Assembly: GCA_964057225.1 (NCBI GenBank)
Contig: OZ059895.1
Location: 11,284,001 to 11,348,000 of the forward strand
DNA from: Auanema rhodensis
Lineage: Eukaryota; Nematoda; Chromadorea; Rhabditida; Rhabditidae
Reading direction: 5' to 3'
DNA: 64,000 nt
The notes beneath the pieces were generated by a model. That model was not told the origin of the DNA, searched no databases, and saw only the letters and a list, made by a program, of their open reading frames with translations. This document shows, one piece after another, positions 53,121 through 64,000 of this stretch. A program made the position numbers and the translations under genes. Every line of letters begins with the position of its first letter. Positions within the stretch are counted from its first letter, which is position 1.

Positions 53121-56100
53121 TCATCTTACCCTTACCATCTCTATCTATTTCATATCGAAACCAACTTTGTTCAAAAACTATACGACTGTGAAACCTTTTT
53201 TAATTTTTTGTATTTGGAGCTCAAAAGATTTGATATCATTGAGGGATCCAGATAGAACGTGGAAAATTACATAACTAACATGAAATTGGGAAAAAATTAT
53301 AACGAGGATAAGTATGTAAATCATTGAATATCAGATATTTTTGCTTACAACTATACCACGTTGTAAGTACGCCATGCCGCTGATTTTCAATTTTAACTCT
53401 TTTTTAACAAATGTTTTCAATTTTCAAGCAGTTTTACTTAGATAGCTCAACCCAAGGCAGCAAATTATCTTCAATATTATTTTTATCTTACAGTTATAAA
53501 CCAATAGTTAATGAACCATCATCTTACCTTTACTATTTCTATCTATTTCCTATCGAAACCAACTTTGTTCAAAAACTATACAACTGTGAAACCTTTTTTA
53601 ATTTCTTGTATTTGGAGCTCATAAGTTTTGATATCATCGAGGGATCCAGATAGAACGTGGAAAATTACATAACTAACATGAAATTGGAAAAAACTATAAC
53701 GAGGATAAGTATGTGAATCATTGAATATCAGATATTTTCGCTTAGGACCATACCACGTTGAAAGTACGCCATGCCGCTGATTTTCAATTTTAACTCTTTT
53801 GTAACAAATGTTTTCAATTTTCAAGCAGTTTTACTCAGATAGCTTAACCCAAGGCAGCAAATTATCTTCAATATTATTTTTATCTTACAGTTATAAACCA
53901 ATAGTTAATGAACCATCATCTTACCCTTACCATTTCTATCTATTTCATATCGAAACCAACTTTGTTCAAAAACTATACGACTGTGAAACCTTTTTTAATT
54001 TCTTGTATTTGGAGCTCAAAAGATTTGATATCATTGAGGGATCCAGATAGAACGTGGAAAATTACATAACTAACATGAAATTGGGAAAAAATTATAACGA
54101 GGATAAGTATGTAAATCATTGAATATCAGATATTTTTGCTTACAACTATACCACGTTGTAAGTACGCCATGCCGCTGATTTTCAATTTTAACTCTTTTTT
54201 AACAAATGTTTTCAATTTTCAAGCAGTTTTACTTAGATAGCTCAACCCAAGGCAGCAAATTATCTTCGATCTTATTTCTATCTTACAGATATAAACCAGT
54301 AGTTAATGAACCATCATCTTACCTTTACTATTTCTATCTATTTCCTATCGAAACCAACTTTGTTCAAAAACTATACAACTGTGAAACCTTTTTTAATTTC
54401 TTGTATTTGGAGCTCATAAGTTTTGATATCATCGAGGGATCCAGATAGAACGTGGAAAATTACATAACTAACATGAAATTGGAAAAAACTATAACGAGGA
54501 TAAGTATGTGAATCATTGAATATCAGATATTTTCGCTTAGGACCATACCACGTTGAAAGTACGCCATGCCGCTGATTTTCAATTTTAACTCTTTTGTAAC
54601 AAATGTTTTCAATTTTCAAGCAGTTTTACTCAGATAGCTTAACCCAAGGCAGCAAATTATCTTCAATATTATTTTTATCTTACAGTTATAAACCAATAGT
54701 TAATGAACCATCATCTTACCCTTACCATTTCTATCTATTTCATATCGAAACCAACTTTGTTCAAAAACTATACGACTGTGAAACCTTCTTTAATTTCTTG
54801 TATTTGGAGCTCAAAAGATTTGATATCATTGAGGGATCCAGATAGAACGTGGAAAATTACATAACTAACATGAAATTGGGAAAAAATTATAACGAGGATA
54901 AGTATGTAAATCATTGAATATCAGATATTTTTGCTTACAACTATACCACGTTGTAAGTACGCCATGCCGCTGATTTTCAATTTTAACTCTTTTTTAACAA
55001 ATGTTTTCAATTTTCAAGCAGTTTTACTTAGATAGCTCAACCCAAGGCAGCAAATTATCTTCGATCTTATTTCTATCTTACAGATATAAACCAGTAGTTA
55101 ATGAACCATCATCTTACCTTTACTATTTCTATCTATTTCCTATCGAAACCAACTTTGTTCAAAAACTATACAACTGTGAAACCTTTTTTAATTTCTTGTA
55201 TTTGGAGCTCATAAGTTTTGATATCATCGAGGGATCCAGATAGAACGTGGAAAATTACATAACTAACATGAAATTGGAAAAAACTATAACGAGGATAAGT
55301 ATGTGAATCATTGAATATCAGATATTTTTGCTTAGGACCATACCACGTTGAAAGTACGCCATGTCGCTGATTTTCAATTTTAACTCTTTTGTAACAAATG
55401 TTTTCAATTTTCAAGCAGTTTTACTCAGATAGCTTAACCCAAGGCAGCAAATTATCTTCAATATTAATTCTATCTTACAGTTATAAACGAATAGTTAATG
55501 AACCATCATCTTACCTTTACTGTTTCTATCTATTTCCTATCGAAAGCAACTTTGTTCAAACACTATACAACTGTGAAACCTTTTTTAATTTCTTGTATTT
55601 GGAGCTCAAAAGATTTGATATCATTGAGGGATCCAGAAAGAACGTGGAAAATTACATAACTAACATGAAATTGGGAAAAAATTATAACGAGGATAAGTAT
55701 GTAAATCATTGAATATCAGATATTTTTGCTTACAACTATACCACGTTGTAAGTACGCCATGCCGCTGATTTTCAATTTTAACTCTTTTGTAACAAATGTT
55801 TTCAATTTTCAAGCAGTTTTACTCAGATAGCTTAACCCAAGGCAGCAAATTATCTTCAATATTAATTCTATCTTACAGTTATAAACGAATAGTTAATGAA
55901 CCATCATCTTACCTTTACTGTTTCTATCTATTTCCTATCGAAAGCAACTTTGTTCAAACACTATACAACTGTGAAACCTTTTTTAATTTCTTGTATTTGG
56001 AGCTCATAAGTTTTGATATCATCGAGGGATCCAGATAGAACGTGGAAAATTACATAACTAACATGAAATTGGAAAAAACTATAACGAGGATAAGTATGTG

Positions 56101-56696
56101 AATCATTGAATATCAAATATTTTCGCTTAGGACCATACCACGTTGAAAGTACGCCATGCCGCTGATTTTCAATTTTAACTCTTTTGTAACAAATGTTTTC
56201 AATTTTCAAGCAGTTTTACTCAGATAGCTTAACCCAAGGCAGCAAATTATCTTCAATATTAATTCTATCTTACAGTTATAAACCAATAGTTAATGAACCA
56301 TCATCTTACCTTTACTGTTTCTATCTATTTCCTATCGAAAGCAACTTTGTTCAAACACTATACAACTGTGAAACCTTTTTTAATTTCTTGTATTTGGAGC
56401 TCATAAGATTTGATATCATCGAGGGATCCAGATAGAACGTGGAAAATTACATAACTAACATGAAATTGGGAAAAAATTATAACGAGGATAAGTATGTAAA
56501 TCATTGAAAATCAGATATTTTTGCTTACAACTATACCACGTTGTAAGTACGCCATGCCGCTGATTTTTAATGTTAACTCTTTTTTAACAAATGTTTTCAA
56601 TTTTCAAGCAGTTTTACTTAGATAGCTCAACCCAAGGCAGCAAATTATCTTCAATCTTATTTCTATCTTACAGATATAAACCAGTAGTTAATGAAC
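53121..56696 (+). repeat. 12-monomer spacing, copy 2 (partial)
   Basis: This is the second copy of the 48,350 block. The monomer at 53,411 departs locally: it has ATTATTTTTATC and CAGTTATAAACC where the first copy has CTTATTTCTATC and CAGATATAAACC. That is a short conversion-like tract inside an otherwise matching unit. Confidence 0.8.
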
Positions 56697-59600
56697 CATC
56701 ATCTTACCTTTACTATTTCTATCTATTTCCTATCGAAACCAACTTTGTTCAAAAACTATACAACTGTGAAACCTTTTTTAATTTCTTGTATTTGGAGCTC
56801 ATAAGTTTTGATATCATCGAGGGATCCAGATAGAACGTGGAAAATTACATAACTAACATGAAATTGGAAAAAACTATAACGAGGATAAGTATGTGAATCA
56901 TTGAATATCAGATATTTTTGCTTAGGACCATACCACGTTGAAAGTACGCCATGTCGCTGATTTTCAATTTTAACTCTTTTGTAACGAATGTTTTCAATTT
57001 TCAAGCAGTTTTACTCAGATAGCTTAACCCAAGGCAGCAAATTATCTTCAATATTACTTCTATCTTACAGTTATAAACGAATAGTTAATGAACCATCATC
57101 TTACCTTTACTGTTTCTATCTATTTCCTATCGAAAGCAACTTTGTTCAAACACTATACAACTGTGAAACCTTTTTTAATTTCTTGTATTTGGAGCTCATA
57201 AGATTTGATATCATTGAGGGATCCAGATAGAACGTGGAAAATTACGTAACTAACATGAAATTGGAAAAAACTATAACGAGGATAAGTATGTGAATCATTG
57301 AATATCAAATATTCTCGCTTAGGACCATACCACGTTGAAAGTACGCCATGCCGCTGATTTTCAATTTTAACTCTTTTGTAACAAATGTTTTCAATTTTCA
57401 AGCAGTTTTACTCAGATAGCTTAACCCAAGGCAGCAAATTATCTTCAATATTAATTCTATCTTACAGTTATAAACCAATAGTTAATGAACCATCATCTTA
57501 CCTTTACTGTTTCTATCTATTTCCTATCGAAAGCAACTTTGTTCAAACACTATACAACTGTGAAACCTTTTTTAATTTCTTGTATTTGGAGCTCATAAGA
57601 TTTGATATCATCGAGGGATCCAGATAGAACGTGGAAAATTACATAACTAACATGAAATTGGGAAAAAATTATAACGAGGATAAGTATGTAAATCATTGAA
57701 TATCAGATATTTTTGCTTACAACTATACCACGTTGTAAGTACGCCATGCCGCTGATTTTCAATTTTAACTCTTTTTTAACAAATGTTTTCAATTTTCAAG
57801 CAGTTTTACTCAGATAGCTTAACCCAAGACAGCAAATTATCTTCAATATTATTTCTATCTTACAGTTATAAACGAATAGTTAATGAACCATCATCTTACC
57901 TTTACTGTTTCTATCTATTTCCTATCGAAAGCAACTTTGTTCAAACACTATACAACTGTGAAACCTTTTTTAATTTCTTGTATTTGGAGCTCATAAGATT
58001 TGATATCATCGAGGGATCCAGATAGAACGTGGAAAATTACATAACTAACATGAAATTGGGGAAAAATTATAACGAGGATAAGTATGTAAATCATTGAATA
58101 TCAGATATTTTTGCTTACAACTATACCACGTTGTAAGTACGCCATGCCGCTGATTTTCAATTTTAACTCTTTTTTAACAAATGTTTTCAATTTTCAAGCA
58201 GTTTTACTTAGATAGCTCAACCCAAGGCAGCAAATTATCTTCAATCTTATTTCTATCTTACAGATATAAACCAGTAGTTAATGAACCATCATCTTACCTT
58301 TACTATTTCTATCTATTTTCTATCGAAACCAACTTTGTTCAAAAACTATACAACTGTGAAACCTTTTTTAATTTCTTGTATTTGGAGCTCATAAGATTTG
58401 ATATCATTGAGGGATCCAGATAGAACATGGAAAATTACATAACTAACATGAAATTGGGAAAAAATTATAACGAGGATAAGTATGTAATTCATTGAATATC
58501 AGATATTTTCGCTTAGGACCATACCACGTTGAAAGTACGCCATGCCGCTGATTTTCAATTTTAACTCTTTTGTAACGAATGTTTTCAATTTTCAAGCAGT
58601 TTTACTCAGATAGCTTAACCCAAGGCAGCAAATTATCTTCAATATTATTTTTATCTTACAGTTATAAACCAATAGTTAATGAACCATCATCTTACCTTTA
58701 CCATTTCTATCTATTTCATATCGAAACCAACTTTGTTCAAAAACTATACGACTGTGAAACCTTTTTTAATTTCTTGTATTTGGAGCTCAAAAGATTTGAT
58801 ATCATTGAGGGATCCAGATAGAACGTGGAAAATTACATAACTAACATGAAATTGGGAAAAAATTATAACGAGGATAAGTATGTAAATCATTGAATATCAG
58901 ATATTTTTGCTTACAACTATACCACGTTGTAAGTACGCCATGCCGCTGATTTTCAATTTTAACTCTTTTGTAACGAATGTTTTCAATTTTCAAGCAGTTT
59001 TACTCAGATAGCTTAACCCAAGGCAGCAAATTATCTTCAATATTATTTCTATCTTACAGTTATAAACGAATAGTTAATGAACCATCATCTTACCTTTACT
59101 GTTTCCATCTATTTCCTATCGAAAGCAACTTTGTTCAAACACTATACAACTGTGAAACCTTTTTTAATTTCTTGTATTTGGAGCTCATAAGATTTGATAT
59201 CATTGAGGGATCCAGATAGAACGTGGAAAATTACGTAACTAACATGAAATTGGAAAAAACTATAACGAGGATAAGTATGTGAATCATTGAATATCAAATA
59301 TTTTCGCTTAGGACCATACCACGTTGAAAGTACGCCATGCCGCTGATTTTCAATTTTAACTCTTTTGTAACAAATGTTTTCAATTTTCAAGCAGTTTTAC
59401 TCAGATAGCTTAACCCAAGGCAGCAAATTATCTTCAATATTAATTCTATCTTACAGTTATAAACCAATAGTTAATGAACCATCATCTTACCTTTACTGTT
59501 TCTATCTATTTCCTATCGAAAGCAACTTTGTTCAAACACTATACAACTGTGAAACCTTTTTTAATTTCTTGTATTTGGAGCTCATAAGATTTGATATCAT

Positions 59601-59771
59601 CGAGGGATCCAGATAGAACGTGGAAAATTACATAACTAACATGAAATTGGGGAAAAATTATAACGAGGATAAGTATGTAAATCATTGAATATCAGATATT
59701 TTTGCTTACAACTATACCACGTTGTAAGTACGCCATGCCGCTGATTTTCAATTTTAACTCTTTTTTAACAA

Positions 59772-60064
59772 ATGTTTTCAATTTTCAAGCAGTTTTACTT
59801 AGATAGCTCAACCCAAGGCAGCAAATTATCTTCAATCTTATTTCTATCTTACAGATATAAACCAGTAGTTAATGAACCATCATCTTACCTTTACTATTTC
59901 TATCTATTTTCTATCGAAACCAACTTTGTTCAAAAACTATACAACTGTGAAACCTTTTTTAATTTCTTGTATTTGGAGCTCATAAGATTTGATATCATTT
60001 ACAACTATACCACGTTGTAAGTACGCCATGCCGCTGATTTTCAATTTTAACTCTTTTGTAACAA
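59772..60064 (+). repeat. Truncated monomer 3 (293 bp)
   Basis: The 105-bp deletion is identical, with its junction at about 59,998/59,999. It lies 12,220 bp from truncated monomer 2. Its downstream neighbour has CAGCTCTACTTAG, a one-base derivative of the CAGCTTTACTTAG found after the first two. Confidence 0.9.
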
Positions 60065-62847
60065 ATGTTTTCAATTTTCAAGCAGCTCTACTTAGATAGC
60101 TCAACCCAAGGCAGCAATTTATCTTCAATATTATTTCTATCTTACAGTTATAAACCAATAGTTAATGAACCATCATCTTACCCTTACCATTTCTATCTAT
60201 TTCATATCAAAACCAACTTTGTTCAAAAACTATACGACTGTGAAACCTTTTTTAATTTCTTGTATTTGGAGCTCAAAAGATTTGATATCATTGAGGGATC
60301 CAGATAGAACGTGGAAAATTACATAACTAACATGAAATTGGAAAAAACTATAACGAGGATAAGTATGTGAATCATTGAATATCAGATATTTTCGCTTAGG
60401 ACCATACCACGTTGAAAGTACGCCATGCCGCTGATTTTCAATTTTAACTCTTTTGTAACGAATGTTTTCAATTTTCAAGCAGTTTTACTCAGATAGCTTA
60501 ACCCAAGGCAGCAAATTATCTTCAATATTATTTTTATCTTACAGTTATAAACCAATAGTTAATGAACCATCATCTTACCCTTACCATTTCTATCTATTTC
60601 ATATCGAAACCAACTTTGTTCAAAAACTATACGACTGTGAAACCTTTTTTAATTTCTTGTATTTGGAGCTCAAAAGATTTGATATCATTGAGGGATCCAG
60701 ATAGAACGTGGAAAATTACATAACTAACATGAAATTGGAAAAAACTATAACGAGGATAAGTATGTGAATCATTGAATATCAGATATTTTCGCTTAGGACC
60801 ATACCACGTTGAAAGTACGCCATGCCGCTGATTTTCAATTTTAACTCTTTTGTAACGAATGTTTTCAATTTTCAAGCAGTTTTACTCAGATAGCTTAACC
60901 CAAGGCAGCAAATTATCTTCAATATTATTTTTATCTTACAGTTATAAACCAATAGTTAATGAACCATCATCTTACCCTTACCATTTCTATCTATTTCATA
61001 TCGAAACTAACTTTGTTCAAAAACTATACGACTGTGAAACCTTTTTTAATTTCTTGTATTTGGAGCTCAAAAGATTTGATATCATTGAGGGATCCAGATA
61101 GAACATGGAAAATTACATAACTAACATGAAATTGGGAAAAAATTATAACGAGGATAAGTATGTAATTCATTGAATATCAGATATTTTCGCTTAGGACCAT
61201 ACCACGTTGAAAGTACGCCATGCCGCTGATTTTCAATTTTAACTCTTTTGTAACGAATGTTTTCAATTTTCAAGCAGTTTTACTCAGATAGCTTAACCCA
61301 AGGCAGCAAATTATCTTCAATATTATTTTTATCTTACAGTTATAAACCAATAGTTAATGAACCATCATCTTACCCTTACCATTTCTATCTATTTCATATC
61401 GAAACCAACTTTGTTCAAAAACTATACGACTGTGAAACCTTTTTTAATTTCTTGTATTTGGAGCTCAAAAGATTTGATATCATTGAGGGATCCAGATAGA
61501 ACGTGGAAAATTACATAACTAACATGAAATTGGGAAAAAATTATAACGAGGATAAGTATGTAAATCATTGAATATCAAATATTTTCGCTTAGGACCATAC
61601 CACGTTGAAAGTACGCCATGCCGCTGATTTTCAATTTTAACTCTTTTGTAACGAATGTTTTCAATTTTCAAGCAGTTTTACTCAGATAGCTTAACCCAAG
61701 GCAGCAAATTATCTTCAATATTATTTCTATCTTACAGTTATAAACGAATAGTTAATGAACCATCATCTTACCTTTACTGTTTCTATCTATTTCCTATCGA
61801 AAGCAACTTTGTTCAAACACTATACAACTGTGAAACCTTTTTTAATTTCTTGTATTTGGAGCTCATAAGATTTGATATCATTGAGGGATCCAGATAGAAC
61901 GTGGAAAATTACGTAACTAACATGAAATTGGAAAAAACTATAACGAGGATAAGTATGTGAATCATTGAATATCAAATATTTTCGCTTAGGACCATACCAC
62001 GTTGAAAGTACGCCATGCCGCTGATTTTCAATTTTAACTCTTTTGTAACAAATGTTTTCAATTTTCAAGCAGTTTTACTCAGATAGCTTAACCCAAGGCA
62101 GCAAATTATCTTCAATATTAATTCTATCTTACAGTTATAAACCAATAGTTAATGAACCATCATCTTACCTTTACTGTTTCTATCTATTTCCTATCGAAAG
62201 CAACTTTGTTCAAACACTATACAACTGTGAAACCTTTTTTAATTTCTTGTATTTGGAGCTCATAAGATTTGATATCATCGAGGGATCCAGATAGAACGTG
62301 GAAAATTACATAACTAACATGAAATTGGGGAAAAATTATAACGAGGATAAGTATGTAAATCATTGAATATCAGATATTTTTGCTTACAACTATACCACGT
62401 TGTAAGTACGCCATGCCGCTGATTTTCAATTTTAACTCTTTTTTAACAAATGTTTTCAATTTTCAAGCAGTTTTACTTAGATAGCTCAACCCAAGGCAGC
62501 AAATTATCTTCAATCTTATTTCTATCTTACAGATATAAACCAGTAGTTAATGAACCATCATCTTACCTTTACTATTTCTATCTATTTTCTATCGAAACCA
62601 ACTTTGTTCAAAAACTATACAACTGTGAAACCTTTTTTAATTTCTTGTATTTGGAGCTCATAAGATTTGATATCATCGAGGGATCCAGATAGAACGTGGA
62701 AAATTACATAACTAACATGAAATTGGGAAAAAATTATAACGAGGATAAGTATGTAAATCATTGAATATCAGATATTTTTGCTTACAACTATACCACGTTG
62801 AAAGTACGCCATGCCGCTGATTTTCAATTTTAACTCTTTTGTAACAA

Positions 62848-63140
62848 ATGTTTTCAATTTTCAAGCAGTTTTACTCAGATAGCTTAACCCAAGGCAGCAA
62901 ATTATCTTCAATATTAATTCTATCTTACAGATATAAACCAATAGTTAATGAACCATCATCTCACCTTTACTGTTTCTATCTATTTCCTATCGAAAGCAAC
63001 TTTGTTCAAACACTATACAACTGTGAAACCTTTTTTAATTTCTTGTATTTGGAGCTCATAAGATTTGATATCATTTACAACTATACCACGTTGAAAGTAC
63101 GCCATGCCGCTGATTTTCAATTTTAACTCTTTTGTAACGA
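62848..63140 (+). repeat. Truncated monomer 4 (293 bp), recombinant
   Basis: The junction is the same, at about 63,074/63,075, but on a different background. The left side has ATATTAATTC, and the right side reads TTACAACTATACCACGTTG followed by AAAG rather than TAAG. The deletion has therefore been moved onto other monomer classes by exchange on both sides, the right one inside the dyad. Confidence 0.85.
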
Positions 63141-64000
63141 ATGTTTTCAATTTTCAAGCAGTTTTACTCAGATAGCTTAACCCAAGGCAGCAAATTATCT
63201 TCAATATTATTTTTATCTTACAGTTATAAACCAATAGTTAATGAACCATCATCTTACCCTCACCATTTCTATCTATTTCATATCGAAACCAACTTTGTTC
63301 AAAAACTATACGACTGTGAAACCTTTTTTAATTTCTTGTATTTGGAGCTCAAAAGATTTGATATCATTGAGGGATCCAGATAGAACATGGAAAATTACAT
63401 AACTAACATGAAATTGGGAAAAAATTATAACGAGGATAAGTATGTAATTCATTGAATATCAGATATTTTCGCTTACAACTATACCACGTTGTAAGTACGC
63501 CATGCCGCTGATTTTCAATTTTAACTCTTTTGTAACGAATGTTTTCAATTTTCAAGCAGTTTTACTCAGATAGCTTAACCCAAGGCAGCAAATTATCTTC
63601 AATATTATTTTTATCTTACAGTTATAAACCAATAGTTAATGAACCATTATCTTACCTTTACTGTTTCTATCTATTTCCTATCGAAAGCAACTTTGTTCAA
63701 ACACTATACAACTGTGAAACCTTTTTTAATTTCTTGTATTTGGAGCTCATAAGATTTGATATCATCGAGGGATCCAGATAGAACGTGGAAAATTACATAA
63801 CTAACATGAAATTGGGAAAAAATTATAACGAGGATAAGTATGTAAATCATTGAATATCAGATATTTTTGCTTACAACTATACCACGTTGTAAGTAAGCCA
63901 TGCCGCTGATTTTCAATTTTAACTCTTTTGTAACGAATGTTTTCAATTTTCAAGCAGTTTTACTCAGATAGCTTAACCCAAGACAGCAAATTATCTTCAA

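Larger units (their letters stand above)
1..64000 (+). repeat. Satellite DNA array, ~397.5-bp monomer, entire window
   Basis: The same sequence recurs every 397 or 398 bases from the first base to the last, always in the same orientation. With monomer starts set at the ATG of the motif ATGTTTTCAATTTTCAAG, starts fall at 365, 763, 1160, 1558, 1955 and so on to 63,937. There are about 157 full-length monomers, four 293-bp monomers, and partial monomers at both edges. Differences between monomers are mostly single-base substitutions shared by several copies, with a few 1-3 base indels. Hand-counted G+C of one monomer is about 30%. Nothing unrelated interrupts the array. Long AT-rich monomers with higher-order repeats are known from eukaryotic centromeric and heterochromatic satellites. 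The chromosomal location and host lineage here are inference, and I do not recognise the family. Confidence 0.98.
56697..64000 (+). repeat. Return of the 42-48 kb monomer order, to window edge
   Basis: Monomers near 56,988-59,374 and 61,655-62,450 follow the same class order as 43,282-45,270. They include the truncated monomer and the CATATCGAAACC class. The array leaves the window in mid-monomer; the last monomer start is 63,937. Confidence 0.7.

Noticed and set aside
1-64000. A large family of tandem small-protein genes
   Set aside because: The repeat unit extends well beyond any frame, and non-frame parts are as conserved as the frame. Disabled copies are common, and no recognisable promoter or polyadenylation arrangement recurs with them.
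1-64000. CRISPR array or other bacterial repeat system
   Set aside because: CRISPR repeats are about 25-40 bp with unique spacers. Here the whole 397-bp unit repeats with no unique spacers, and there are no nearby cas-like genes.
1-64000. Transposable elements, terminal inverted repeats or LTRs
   Set aside because: No sequence departs from the monomer, and there are no target-site duplications or enzyme domains. The inverted repeats seen are short and internal to each monomer.
1-64000. CENP-B box (NTTCGNNNNANNCGGGN)
   Set aside because: TTCG occurs in many monomers as TTTTCGCTTAGG, but the following bases do not give the CGGG core on either strand.
1-64000. tRNA, rRNA or other structured RNA genes
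   Set aside because: No cloverleaf, no rRNA-like conserved blocks and no long GC-rich stems were seen. The 8-bp hairpin alone is not enough to call an RNA.
1-64000. Telomeric repeats suggested by TTAGGAC
   Set aside because: TTAGG occurs once per monomer in one class and never in short tandem runs.

Overview
The whole 64 kb window is one uninterrupted, head-to-tail tandem satellite DNA array. I see no gene, RNA gene, transposon, CRISPR array or unique-sequence island. The monomer is about 397.5 bp and roughly 30% G+C (hand count of one monomer). About 157 full-length monomers and four truncated ones lie between positions 365 and 63,936. Partial monomers run off both window edges, so the array is larger than the window. 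All monomers have the same orientation.

This points to constitutive heterochromatin of a eukaryotic nuclear genome, such as a centromeric, pericentromeric or subtelomeric block. The grounds are long monomers, higher-order repeats, AT-richness and no genes over 64 kb. I do not recognise the monomer family and cannot name a lineage.

Monomers fall into two main classes. One is 398 bp and carries a perfect 8-bp-arm inverted repeat (CTTACAAC / GTTGTAAG). The other is 397 bp, with both arms changed and the dyad lost. The classes often alternate, giving a 795-bp dimer rhythm. On this lie several higher-order structures:
- 1-3,099: dimers and mixed monomers.
- 3,100-10,415: a 3,577-bp (9-monomer) unit in two near-identical copies, itself containing dimer runs.
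- 10,697-20,625: a 6-monomer unit (2,383 bp) with an 8-monomer expansion, a 5-monomer contraction and a scrambled copy.
- 21,930-33,965: overlapping 7-, 3- and 10-monomer duplications.
- 35,331-42,087: another 6-monomer unit, one copy expanded by a dimer.
- 42,486-48,349: a 4-monomer unit, including monomers with a 105-bp deletion.
- 48,350-56,696: a 12-monomer (4,771-bp) spacing, with dimer runs inside.
- 56,697-64,000: return of the 42-48 kb monomer order and of the truncated monomer.

The open reading frames found once per monomer on both strands look like passive by-products of homogenised repeats. The most interesting signal is mechanistic. Class-switch points between monomers and the shared 105-bp deletion endpoint fall at or within the short dyad, which suggests the dyad marks a preferred exchange or breakage site. 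All repeat boundaries and identities were judged by eye and are approximate to tens of bases.
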